Below the pieces are notes generated by a model that ran no database searches, was not told the DNA's origin, and was given only the letters and a program-made list of their open reading frames with translations. Made by a program: the position numbers and the translations under genes. Below, in pieces: positions 1-11,958 of a stretch of DNA of 64,000 nt. Origin of the DNA: Nipponacmea schrenckii (taxonomy: Eukaryota > Mollusca > Gastropoda > Lottiidae); NCBI GenBank assembly GCA_030562195.1, contig CM060203.1:6586208-6650207 (forward strand). Reading direction: 5' to 3'. Within the stretch, counting starts at the first letter, position 1, and the number at the start of each line of letters is the position of its first letter.

Positions 1-795
1 ATAAATTCAGTTTGGAACCGGGATGTATTCTCTAAGGTTAGATTAAAGACAAATCAGGAATTTTGTCAAAGAAATCGGATTGTAAATGAAGTGTTTGGGG
101 TCGATGGTGGAATTGGTAATGAGGAAACAATGTTTTCACGTCAAACTGTTGAAGACTTCCAGTTTATTAAATTCTTTTCGTAATTGGAATTTCATCAGAC
201 GGGTGAATGCTTAAAGTTGGGCTTCCCCTAAATATAATATAAGTATTTGATAAAAGAAGTTTTGAGTCTGTTATTTGTTAACACTTTATGCAAAGTTTTT
301 TCAAATACTAATTTATATCTTTATTATTTTCAGCGGAATTAATTGCTGTTAATTATGGAAACTTTCGCCGAAGTCCCGATAAGTAACAGTATTAAACTTG
401 TCTGACTGAATTGGTTAAGACGAATAAACACAGAAGATTTGGGGCTGTTTTAATTTGAGTCATCATTATAGGTTGACGTTAGAGTTAAAATTAAGTTGTA
501 TAAATTATCATCCGTTTATGAATCACACAGGTTTGGAGGCAATCAAGCTTTAACTGTTCACATACTACCAGATATTAACCCGTTTGAAGAAAATCTGTCA
601 ATTTGTCGCGGAAATTAGCATTTAGTAAAAACAAATACTCCCAAATTAATTCCTTAGTTTAGTCAGTAAACATACAGAACTTTTAATTGATGTCTGATAC
701 ACGGATACCTCGATAACAGGACTCTCACAGTTTCGCTGTAAAATTTAAAGGGACAGGTTTGACATCCGTTTGACCAGTCATACCACAGTCTCAGA

Positions 796-918
796 AACGG
801 TATTTTTCATAACTAAGCTAATCATTAATAGTGTTCACAGTTCACAGATATTTGAGCCTTCAAATCCACGTGTGTCTAGAATTATCCGCTTTTGATAGTT
901 GGAAAAAGGACTCGTCAG
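796..918 (+). repeat. Diverged dispersed repeat, copy A
   Basis: This segment aligns in the same orientation to 60152-60276. Both have a 'CTAAGCT(A/G)ATCATTAA' core, then 'AGTGTTCACA', a 'CTTTCAAA/CTTCAAAT' block and a final 'AGGACTCGT'. Order and spacing are kept over about 120 bp, with many substitutions. The family is not known to me. A search of the genome for more copies would show whether it is a decayed transposon. Confidence 0.6.
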
Positions 919-3528
919 ATAAATGGAAAAAATATAGAAATAGACAGTAAAATTCATATGTTATAGTATTTGAACGAATTATGATATTTCAGTTCATTTC
1001 TGGCACTCAAGATTAATTGAAAATTGAAAAATTGTAATTTTAAGATGGCCATCAAGAGGTCATTCTAAGAGATAACATATCTATAACACCAATGCATGTA
1101 ACTTAAATCCGATACATTTCTTAAATTTCACCTTCAAAATGACCGAACATCTAAATCTAAAGCCTTTCATGACCAACTTCTGAATTCAACAAGTGTAATT
1201 TAATTGCAGTTTCGATTTGATAGGTGAATTTTTGAAATTTGAATGAAATGTCTATTGAAATAAGATTTTGTTGATGCCTATCATCAAAAGGAACTTACAT
1301 GCAGGTTAGAATCCTTGCAGTTCTGGAGCTATTTAATTTGCAATGAAAACATTATATATAAACTTTATGCTGTAAGCTGTTGCCCCTATCCCGACATATA
1401 CACAGCTTGGATCAAATCACTGTCACATGTCTCTAGTGAAATAAAACCAATTTTATAAAGCAGCATAAGTGTTTGGAATAAAAAAAAACGAATTATGCGG
1501 GGCTGTTTTTGTTGAAATCGTTACCGATGAAATGATGTTTGACGTTTCACTTTCCTGTATGTTAGGCTAATGATAAAATTAAGTTTTTCGTCTTATTGCT
1601 CTGAAGCTTATTCGGCAAATTAAATGAATGTTCCTTTTTTTGCTGTAAATTTTCGATGCTGAATTTGAATCTCGAAAAAAGTTTAATCAAAAACGATTTA
1701 GAAGCGGAAAAACACAGAATAAAAAGCATTTATCATGTCAGTGAAAAAACATTATGCAGTTGCGATTGTCGGGCTTAAGGATATTAATAGTGCATTTAGA
1801 GCCTCCATACAGATTCGGAGATGGTCGGCTCTTTGTTCCTTAATGATTACAAACCGTTCTTTTGTTTCATCAATCATAAACGCCGATTGGTGGTGCCTTT
1901 ATCTTTCGTGCTCTTTGAAGCTATCACGCACGTGCACAGGTAGGAATGATCGCTTTTCGTGAAAACTAGATCTTAGACACACGTCTAACTTTCTGTTGCG
2001 CCAAGACTAGTTGCGACATCTAACGACATGTATTATAATTGCTCAAAGTGAAAATTGAAAAAAATTAGCACGCAGTCGTCTCGCACGACAGAGTTTCAAC
2101 GACGTAACACCGATCCTGACGATAACGCTGCAACCTACGTACGTTTCTGTAGAACGTCGAAAAATACATGTAACTTGCGACACGTGCCTTTATCTTAAAT
2201 ACGCGCTAGTTCACGTGACTGGTGATACGTGCACGGCATGAAGTCGGATATTCAAAATATGTAAAGAGCTATAATGGGTCGTTATCAGTGTTGGCTGCAG
2301 GGAGAACGTGTATCAACTTAACTTGGATGTTCAATCACTCTGTACTTTTCATCTTACTAACGTGGCTGATGTTTTAGGCGATTGTTCAAGTGCTGATGTA
2401 AATCTTAGATATATCTTTAGTCCCTAGTTGTACTTCTTGTTTTGACGGATGTAGAAGCGATGTTCTAGACATTTCTATTTCTGAAAATACTTCCTTCACT
2501 CGGCACTACATCGTATTATCTGTCTAGGCATATCTAGACCTAATTAAGATAAAACCCAGTACCTTCACCGCAATACTCTTATGTTAAGTTAAGCATTTTG
2601 CTATGTGCTGTATTAACAGTACATACTAAACTGTTTGGCAGGCATTTAGTGATGATTATAAACATTAAAGAACTTCTATGGATAACAATCACTTTAATAT
2701 AACAAAATACGACGTTTCGAACAGATTCCACTGACCGTTGTCAAGTACAATAAATAAGTAAGTGTGGATGAACATTATATACTTGCATGCAACAATAGGA
2801 AACCCATCAAAGAGGTAGTTGAGACCATAGATATTACACAGGGATTCTAAGAAGTGTTACTACCAAACACGTCTTGCTTTATGGATATTTTTTCAACTGG
2901 GTTTATGAAAACGGTCAAGTGTTTTACAAGTGTAATAATCTATAATACCAAACTTTATTATACAATGGTATTAACTCAATTATTATAATATCTATGACAT
3001 TGTACGTGTAGACATATAATGGCTATTTACCGACGTTATTCACCTTATTTTCAAATGCATTGTTCTGTTTGGTTTATTTTACAGCTAAAAGTATCGATTT
3101 GAAGTGAACAGCTTGCTGTTTGAAATAATCGATTTTGATCTTTTTTTGTCTTTCATGTTTGATAGTTGACAGCTATGTTTCAAACTTAAGTTGGTATATG
3201 TTATTAATTGTGAATTCGTGAAAATTAGACTAAGTAAAATTTGATGGTAAGACTTCGTATCTGCTCTATGTAAGGCTGTAAACGTGGTCTTATTATTAGT
3301 CTGTAATAACGAGAATGCTATACATGTACTTTGTAGAATGATATTTGGTGTATTATTCCGATATTTAGCTGTATTCAGATAAAAATTATTGATTACTATG
3401 GTAACAGATGCCAACACTGAATTTATGAATAAAATTATAATAATTTTTTTTTATTTATATTGTTGTGATAGTGCCTAATATGATTCATTCAACTTCATTC
3501 GTACTTTCCTGTACCCTTTTTGTGCTGG

Positions 3529-3640
3529 TGATATGAAATGAAGTTTTATATCCTTCTGCATGTATCCGGTACCTAATCGTACTGATGATGATAGGAAATA
3601 GAGTTACTTTTCTGTACATTTTTTGGTCTAATGAAATGAC
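3529..3640 (+). repeat. Isolated relative of the 61.6-kb tandem repeat
   Basis: It contains 'GAAATGAAGTTTTATATCC' followed by 'TTCTG', then a weaker second unit with 'GGAAATAGAGTTACTTTTC'. This is the same unit as the eight-copy array at 61640-62005 (consensus GTTTTATATCCTACTGTTCT). Inverted single copies occur near 45.2 kb and 59.7 kb, so this is a dispersed family. Confidence 0.6.
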
Positions 3641-4535
3641 TTTTTAGTTTTTTTTAAATATTAGGCAAATATTAGACAGTCAAGCACAAGATTCGAAAAA
3701 AGGTTTGCCAGTTCACCAGCAACTGGCCAAAACAGACTACTTAATTCACGGACATACAAATCCACGTGTAGAATATAAACTATCTGTTGACATGATGCGA
3801 ACCTAGCAGATAATGTGTTAAATTTGTTACCAATATGTTGATCCCAAGCATACGACATGACCCAACGAGACATGACGAGAATCGAGAAGCCTCAATTAGT
3901 TGGCCATACACGTGCAAAGATCTTCGCTGTATGTTACAGCGAAAGGGTTGGCGTCTTGTTTCAAGGGAGGTTCGAGTGCTCTACACTGGCCCATTATTGC
4001 ACATTCACAAAAACTAAGATATGAGCCCCCCGATCCTCAGATATAGCCTACCCCGTTCAGTGAGTTCAGCATTTAAGCCTATGCTTACAATATATAAGAA
4101 TCAGGGGCAGGATAAAGAATTTTATTTCAATTCTAGGGATTTCATAAAATAAGAACACAAAAATTGTTGAAATCTTTCCCCAATTTCCCTCTCAATAAAT
4201 AACCTAACGAAAAGAATTTTATCTTAAATGTGAAATTTTACATTTGAAAATGAAATAACATCCCTAAGAATAAAATGATACATTTCTGATCGCAGCAAGC
4301 AGTACATGTACTAGTAATGTCAAGTGTGGAACCACCGAGAAATTCAATATGACCCGAACATCATGACATTTTCAATTGAATTTCTTCAGCTTCAAACATT
4401 TCCATACAAAAACCATAAATAATTTTTATATTAGAAAAGCAAATTTAAAATAGAAAAAATATTTGAAGAAAGACTGTAGGTTTTGATATTTTTCTTTAAC
4501 CGACACCCTCGACAAAACATTAGAAGATGGATAAC

Positions 4536-4685
4536 CACGTGGCACGTGCTGCACGATCTCGCGTGATGATTAGAATACCATCAAGCTACCACGTGACGTT
4601 AACGTTTTGTGTGCACAGGAAACGCCACGTGACCACAGCATATCCTGCTCTTTTCTGCTGTATTGTTGTATACACAAGCCACGTG
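4536..4685. promoter_or_regulatory. Cluster of five CACGTG E-boxes
   Basis: CACGTG occurs at 4536, 4543, 4590, 4626 and 4680, that is five palindromic hexamers in 150 bp. The first two are separated by one base. The hexamer is expected about once in 10 kb or more at this base composition. CACGTG is the binding site of bHLH-leucine zipper factors (Myc/Max, USF, MITF/TFE) and of CLOCK-type bHLH-PAS factors. The cluster is about 5 kb downstream of the Fer3-like gene. Regulatory function is inferred from motif density alone. Confidence 0.45.
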
Positions 4686-7600
4686 GAACTTATAACAGGA
4701 AACATAAGATATCAGTCAAGAAAATTCTTTTCAATTCTCGAATGCAACTGTGTGGTGCATTGAATGCATATGCCTAGTGTACAAGACGCAGCAAATTAGT
4801 CGTTTGAAGATCATTATAAGCGGGAGGTCGGAACGTCGATGCTATTAAAAACGAAACACCCTCCATGAATAGATTCCTTCTTTAACTGCCAAGAAACCGG
4901 CTCGTCAGTTTTATAATTTCTACAAATGCATCCTCTATCAAGGTGTAAAAAGAAAATAATTTGGGCATTTAAAAGTAATTACGTTTATTTCCGAGTAACA
5001 CAAATGAAGGAGTATAGGTTGATAAAGTGTGTTCGATTCACGTACCATCTATTGTGGTCGGTGTTAGGCACTTGAAGGCTTTATGTTATTCAAAGAATAG
5101 TAGTCAGCAATAGGAAAGAATAAATTTAATCTAATTTCCCATTTTAAAGATGGGGTCCCTATTTCGAATAATAAGTTTACAAACATATTCATCCAACAAC
5201 ATGTTTCTATCATACGGACCGGAGAAACATTCATCTCAAGGAGAGCTGATTTCGGACGTCATGAAGATGATATGCAAATTAGCAAAGTAGTGTGTAAAAC
5301 CATAAACACGGTATATTGTAACTCTAATAAGGCATAACGACGTGATCGATGTAAAACAGAGTTCATTTCATTAGCTGATATTATATTTATTTACATACAT
5401 GTAATATTGTCTAAAACAATAAGAATTTAAATCTCAAATTTCATTTCTTTCAAGTCCTAATATTCAATAACTTTTTTTTTTATTTGAAGGAGACTCAACC
5501 TTTAAACTAAAACTGGCTATCCGACCATAATATAATGTGTGATTTACCGTGGGTTCTGCCCAGGTGGGTCTGAAGTTTTTACCTGTTCAGTACCTGTAGG
5601 ATCATATCATGTTCGATATCCAACGAACAACGGTGTCGTTGTTTCCCTTCTTTTATTTTTCAATCAAATTTCATTAAAATTTCGCTATTTTCATAGAAAT
5701 TCAATTTATTACAACGTTTCATTAAAAGTGAAAAATAATTAAAATACAACACGGTATTATCTAGACTATTTTAATTTAAGAAATTGTCACTCCTAGTCAA
5801 TGAAAAATTACTGAAAAATTCGATTGTTTATTGAAACTGAAATATTGACTCCTATCACTCCGAATGTGATGGTTTTTTAAATGATATTTGGAATAATAAA
5901 ATATGTTGATGAATGCTCCACGATCAGGCACCTTTTCTAAATCACTTTTCAAATTCTCTCTAAAAAAACACACACATTCAACTAGTAAAATAACTTTAAG
6001 AATAGAACTCTCGACATTCCCTATTGTCATACTAAAAATTAAAATTTCCTTTCGAGATATTTATATTATTATTGAAACATTAAATATTCAATGACTTCAT
6101 TGTATCTTTTCGGCATTTATTTTTACCCTGTGCCAGCCCACCCCTTAATTCTTAATATATTAATTGTAATTTTGTATACATATGTTTTTTTGTTGTTTTT
6201 TTTTGTGTATGTTTGTGCTCATTTAATGCAGTGATCGACAAGGGAAGTAATAGCAAGTTTTAAGTCTGTCTTTTAGGACTATCGCAGTGATTGTCTCTTG
6301 TGGAAAATCCAAATATTTACTTTCTGTTCAGAAGAACACACACGCTGCATAATATAGGATTACAGCGGATTAGAATGAGCAAATAAAAAGTCCCCTGCAC
6401 GTGCAATTGTCATCGTGACCCAAAATCTGATATGAAAAATGGGGCTATTAGTCGTTGAAGCGTTCAGTCCGAATAAAAAATGTTAATTAATTCTTTATTA
6501 AGCAAAGATAGGTTGACAATAACAACTGCATGTGAAATATAAGCTTTGGAGGCTTTTTGGAAGGGATGTCAGATTGACAAACCCATATACCAAAGTCTAT
6601 CTATAAAGTCATGTTGACAATACAGTACCTATAGAAACCAGGTAGACTGGAAGAGTTTATAACCTTTAAACCACATAATCATAATTAACAATGTGGATTC
6701 TCTGAAAATGGTGCCACGTTCTCCAAAGTACGGAATGAAGATACATGCATTAAACAAACTCTCTATAAAAACATGGTGAGTTGGCAAAGTAACTTGTGGG
6801 TTATATAAATGTAAAACTAGCATTTTCATTGAATTTTAATGGACGTAGTTAACAATCAACAAATGTAGCACTGGATAAATAAAAAATTCAAACATTAACA
6901 GCCGAATAAAATATTAACTAAAGATTAAAATCGATTGACTCACTAAATTGCTAATGTAAAATGTCAAGAAGTAGCATGAATGTTAAATGATAAAAAATAG
7001 CAATTATTATTGTATCTTTAGCTGCAAATATTATATTTATATGAGGAAATGAGACAAATAATATATACTGAAGAACATAATAGAAATTATAGAAATTAAT
7101 ATTTACTAGAATATTTTTACTAGTAATTAATACATACTTTAAATTTTATTGTACATGATATAATTTAAAACTTAATATTTACAAGTCGCACTCATCTTGT
7201 ATTATAGATACTCACAAGGTTAATGCACTTATAATATTACATTGCAAATTACTTATAATATATTATAAATAAAATTTAGAAATATATATCATTTGAATTA
7301 ACTTTATTCAAATGATATATATTTCTAAATTCTATTTGCAAAACTACACTTTGACTAGTGTATCATATCCATATGTAATACAAAATTAACGCAATTTAAA
7401 TATATAGGCCTATTACTGTGATATAATAAATTAAGGGAATCGCTCATTATAATGTAACTAGTATATCTTATTCTATACACTGCAAATAAAAAAGTTAATA
7501 TCTTTAAAACTTGAATTTTACTTATAATATCTTATAAAAAAATTTGAAATTTTATACATTTTAATTAACTTTTTAAAAGTAATATTACAAAATTTTCTAG

Positions 7601-9567
7601 AAAATACATTTTACAAATTCCATATTTACTTAAGAATTTTATCTATCCTCTTATTTGTGAATGAAAAATTAAAAATTATTGAACTGTATATTAATAAAAA
7701 TAAAAAGAAGGATATTTTTAATATTGTTTTTACAAAATTTTAAAAATTGTAGAAATATTATCCCAATTTTGTTTTGAACAAATTACTCGTACTGAAAAAC
7801 CTTTGAAAACCATTTGGGGGACTAAAAATCCAATTTGCGAATGATATTAAACATTTTTTGGGAAACGAAAAAAAAAAATATGAAATACAAAAATTTTAAT
7901 ATTTTTTATGTAAAATATATTGAAACTTTTAAAACGAATTTGTTTTAAAAGTATGCTATGTATTTAAAACTTTTGCACATGGGGGGAAAATTAAATGTGA
8001 AAAAAATTAAACTTTTCTTAAACGAACTTATTTCGAAAATTTCTTAATGCATAACGTAAGGTATATCGAATACATAGAAATGTTATTGTATATTTTACAA
8101 TAACATATAATAAGTTAACAAACATGTCAAATGAATAAAAAATATAAGCATATATTTTGCAAATAAAAGAGAACTATATGTCAAATGGCTAAGTATAATA
8201 TTAATTTTTATGGAAGACCTTGATATGTTGCTTATTCGTTTTATCTACAAATATTCAATATCATTATTTATAAATAAATAAAACAATTTTTGTGATACAG
8301 AAAAGATCATACATCTACCCTCTCGACCAAATACACCAAATTCATGGTTCATGTCTTGATTTTCCATACATTGCTAAAAAGATTTCTTTTCATTTGATGC
8401 AAATCACACTAATCTATTATTCGTGAAATTTCCAAATTACAAAAATCTAAAAAAAAGCCCTATTTGGTGACACATCAAAGAACGGAAGTTTACAAAAAGA
8501 AGGTTGGTAAAATAATATCATACACAAATTCAGAAAAGTATCAGTTATTGCACAAGCCCGACCTCCTCCGAACGGCAAGGAATCGTAAAATAAAAAAATA
8601 TTAATTACGCAAAATTTATTTATACAGTTAAGGCACAATGGTGAACCACCAAACTATTATAGAATCTGGACAATGTTATAAAGAAAAAATTGGAAAAGAT
8701 AATATAATGTAGATTTTCAAGTTCCAATAACGATATTTACACTATTTCATCAGTCCAAAAATATACAGAACAGTTACTGTAAAACTCAATATCGTTATCA
8801 AAATTAATGTTCAGAACAGTATCAATTTTATTTATTTTATAAGAATACCTTTACTGTTTAGTGATTTTTTATATGAAAATATATAAATTCTATATCCCTA
8901 TAAATTATACCTTGTTCATGGCCAATCTTTAAACATTGTCATTATTTTAACTCAATGAAATTCAAAACTAATAATTTTCACAATTCTTTATAGAATTTAA
9001 GTTTACGATAACTTATTTGGTTCAGTTAAAAGATATTTAAATCTACTTTCAACTGTAAATTGCCACTTTTAGGAGCGGAGTTATTTGTGCGCTCATCAGG
9101 ATTGAATTTCAATTTATACTGACACGCGACAATATTTAAAATTTATCTTCTTCCGAATTATAATCTGATATCAGTGGACCGTATAGGTTTCATTTGGACA
9201 AAGGGTCAGAAATTACAAGAGAAGAAACACTATTAAAATTACTTCATTATGAATTCATTTCATGATAATAATTTGTGTATATTGCAGAAAATGACTCTTT
9301 GAAATAGGGGCGATTTTTACTTAAGAGTTTAAACAAATGAAGAAGCTATTGGAACAAATCATATGCAAAAATAAATATTTTTTCCTTTTACTCAACTTAA
9401 TTGAAATTTTAACCAAAAAAAAACAAGCAAGAATCACACTGTCAACGAAAATACTACTTATCCCGACATATTCAGTCAAAAATAATCTTACTACATGAAC
9501 AAATTTGCAAGAAGCTCAAAAAAATATTTATCCCCTAATAAAATACTATCACTTTGACCGAACAATT
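4686..9567. other. Intergenic, very AT-rich core
   Basis: No ORF here resembles a protein. The part from about 6900 to 8300 is extremely AT-rich and built of diverged internal repeats. A unit containing 'TTACTTATAATAT' and 'TTAATTAACTTT'-like blocks appears near 7247 and again near 7519. The stretch may be a decayed AT-rich element or the far 3' flank of the Fer3-like gene. Confidence 0.5.
7273..7331. repeat. Perfect 26-bp inverted repeat (hairpin)
   Basis: The arm 7273-7298 is the exact reverse complement of 7306-7331, with a 7-base loop (TAACTTT) between. The stem is 26/26 paired and almost entirely A+T. A diverged relative of the same sequence lies near 7519-7610. This fits a small AT-rich transposon end or cruciform-forming palindrome better than a microRNA precursor, because the pairing is perfect and there are no bulges. 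Confidence 0.75.
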
Positions 9568-10599
9568 CTATTCAGATGGACAATACTTTTCTAAATGCTG
9601 GGTTGCTTGAGCAGTTTCATTGATTTCCTCCCTGACTTCTTCTATTTCTTCTTCTTCTTCTCTTTCTCCTTCTTCTTCTTCCTTTGCCCTGACTTCCGCT
9701 TCGGTTATTATCACGTGATTGGTTACCGGAAGTGTGATAGTAGGCGGTTCAGAATGCATCATTTCAACATGAACTGCCGAACTCTGCATTTCATGTTCAT
9801 GCTCTAGAACAGACTGCAGGGACAGATCTGTTGGTTCAGGTGTAACTGGTTGAATTGCCGAACTTTGATCCATGGAACGGTGCGATGCATCAATGAGAGA
9901 TGGGAGTTCGGTAGTATGCTCCTCGTGTCCGACCATTTCAAGTTGTTCATGCATCGTGGAAGAATCGTAGCCATTGGACTGAACTTCGTACTTATGGATA
10001 CTGTCATCGCTCTGGTACGATAATAGCTTTACATGCTTCGGATCAGTACCGGAAGTGACGTCTTGCATGAAAGCAATATAAGTCATAGCAAGTCTTAAAG
10101 TTTCAATACGCGATAATCGTTTTTCGTAGTTAAATGCAGGTAGACGTTTTCTTAAAGCATCAAAAGCTTCATTGAGCTGAAACATCCGACGCCTTTCACG
10201 AACATTGGCTGCGCGTCTCTGAACAACACTTTGAGTCCTACGTCTCTTTGGTCTACCGTTAGTATTCGTACCCCCTCTAGACTCTCGTCTGGTAGGTGTT
10301 CCGTGGCCGATTGTGGTTCCATTTGCAGTTGCTCCGGTCCATAATACCGAAGATTGATAAATTTCCGGATGTGTGTTAGGTTGGTACGTGGAGTAGTATG
10401 GAATTTGAGGGGCTATTTCCGGTCGGGGCGCAATTGAATACATTGATCGAGAGGTATCAATAGCGCCATTTTGCCAGTCAAGCTCTTGCGTAAAATATCC
10501 TTGAATATCTCCGGAATACTGTGATGACGTGAACGTCGGCATTTCACTGGGCGCATACGTCACGTGATAAACACCGTCCTCTTTAATTTCAGTATCCAT
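9568..10599 (-). CDS. Fer3-like bHLH transcription factor, single exon, 343 aa
   Basis: A nuclear DNA-binding regulator of the Fer/Ptf1a group (invertebrate Fer3, vertebrate FERD3L), which acts as a neurogenic or cell-fate factor and usually dimerises with E proteins. The bHLH spans about residues 126-181. The basic region is [20 protein letters not shown], then the loop [19 protein letters not shown]; '[14 protein letters not shown]' is diagnostic for Fer3/Ptf1a relatives. A basic stretch RPKRRRTQ precedes it. The tail is rich in Ser/Gln/His and ends in a long Glu-rich segment encoded by GAG/GAA runs near 9630-9700. The start at 10599 is the first in-frame ATG, with A at -3 and G at +4. The coding region is uninterrupted. 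A second Fer-type bHLH gene lies 15 kb away on the same strand. Subfamily assignment (Fer3 rather than Ptf1a) rests on recalled consensus. Confidence 0.88.
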   Translation of the reverse strand: MDTEIKEDGVYHVTYAPSEMPTFTSSQYSGDIQGYFTQELDWQNGAIDTSRSMYSIAPRPEIAPQIPYYSTYQPNTHPEIYQSSVLWTGATANGTTIGHGTPTRRESRGGTNTNGRPKRRRTQSVVQRRAANVRERRRMFQLNEAFDALRKRLPAFNYEKRLSRIETLRLAMTYIAFMQDVTSGTDPKHVKLLSYQSDDSIHKYEVQSNGYDSSTMHEQLEMVGHEEHTTELPSLIDASHRSMDQSSAIQPVTPEPTDLSLQSVLEHEHEMQSSAVHVEMMHSEPPTITLPVTNHVIITEAEVRAKEEEEGEREEEEEIEEVREEINETAQATQHLEKYCPSE

Positions 10600-10739
10600 A
10601 TTGAAACATTTTCTCCCTAAATATAACTCGCTAATTCTGCTAAAAAGCCACAATCCACAATTCAAATTTACAAAATCTTAATCCAATTGTTAACAAACGC
10701 TTAAAGCACTAATTCTCCGTCACACTCAACTCGTGAATA

Positions 10740-10850
10740 TTAGCAGTTTTGGCGTATTAGAAAATGTGATTGATAAATATATATAAATATAATTCCATTC
10801 AGTTTGACAACAGACGGTTTCTGCTTCAAGATGACGCCATTTTGTTTTTT
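10740..10850 (-). promoter_or_regulatory. Possible core promoter of the Fer3-like gene
   Basis: Read on the minus strand, a TATA-like stretch (TATATATATTTA) lies at about 10776-10788, some 180 bp upstream of the ATG. It would start transcription near 10750. An AAAATGGCGTCAT element, similar to a YY1 site, lies just upstream at about 10833-10845. In AT-rich DNA a TATA match alone is weak evidence. Confidence 0.3.
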
Positions 10851-11656
10851 ATAAGAATTCACTGATGGAAACGCGTTAAATGAATAAATTAATTTTTAGA
10901 ATAGCCGAGCTGACAACAAGATTTTAGATAAGTTTTAGTATATTCGATATTCAATGCATAAAAGTGGAATAAATTGGAGCAAACTCGGGCAACAGTTTTG
11001 ATGGCATTCATTGGTTTGATATGATTCACATGTATCAGACGTCAAAGATTCTGTCGCCAGGTGTCGCGGCAATGTTAATGATATACTATTGACTATATTT
11101 CTATTAATTCATAGTCCATTATTTTCAGTTTCGTTCTACTAAGCATTAATTTAATAACGGTTATTTTAAAATATCGATTTATGATTTATCATTATTGTTT
11201 ATTTGTTGGTTTTACTGAAAATTAATTTTAACAATTTTTAATCAAGAATATTTTTTTTAAATTATTTCGTCAATACTCAGAATAATTATCGATTATAGAG
11301 ATGTAAATAATTGTCAATTGGTGATAATATTTTACCTGGAATGATGCAATATATTTATGTTTAGTCTATGTATTTACTTTTGTAATTATAGGCCTATAGA
11401 TTTGATCGTTCACTGAGACATCCGATGTGCTTACGGACATGTTCAAAGCCAATTGACGGACGTAATAATGTCAGCAGAGAATTTGATATGCTCACAATTT
11501 GGATAGGATTTCCTATGGTCCGTACTCTTTTTTATTGAGTTTATTTGATTTATAGGTTGCAATAAAATATCACAAGATTATTAATCATGAAGAAAATAAC
11601 ATTCGAATATAACCTTATTTTCTTAATTTTACTTATTTATGCATGACAGTGCTTTC

Positions 11657-11958
11657 AACACGTGACTTCAGAATCTATCACGTGACTAAGGTCATCATAT
11701 TAGTATCAAATATGGCCGAGATTCTGTTCTTTCACACCATTCGTGTTTCAGCTCTGACCTGACCTCTCGCTGTACATTGCATCTCAATAATATCAAGCAA
11801 AATGTTTCTCAGTAACGCTCAGAACACGTGACATGAATTTCAATCACGTGACTTTAGATTAATTGAGGTCAGAAAAAGATAATATATATTTATAAAATGT
11901 AACTCGATTTTTGATTATTTTGTATAATATGAAACAGTCTAGTGACAGAATGCACGTG
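11657..11958. promoter_or_regulatory. Second CACGTG cluster with a duplicated two-site module
   Basis: CACGTG occurs at 11659, 11679, 11825, 11845 and 11953. The first four form two pairs, each with exactly 20 bp between starts. The 32-bp segments 11657-11688 and 11823-11854 align at 25 of 32 positions, with both hexamers and the flanking GAC kept. Most sites read CACGTGA, close to the MITF/TFE type site. The cluster sits about 1.1 kb upstream of the Fer3-like start codon, so it is a candidate enhancer. Function is inferred. Confidence 0.5.

Larger units (their letters stand above)
1..4535. other. Intergenic, no recognisable gene
   Basis: AT-rich DNA with only short chance ORFs (75, 110, 70 and 60 codons), none with recognisable protein features or plausible flanking splice sites. 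It contains a diverged repeat at 796-918, a repeat fragment at about 3529-3640, and six scattered CACGTG hexamers (867, 1929, 2181, 2212, 3763, 3909). Nothing else can be supported. Confidence 0.6.

Noticed and set aside
10600..10665. Upstream extension of the Fer3-like reading frame
   Set aside because: The extension begins with TTG, not ATG. The first in-frame ATG (10599) has a strong start context, so the extra 22 codons are taken as 5' UTR.
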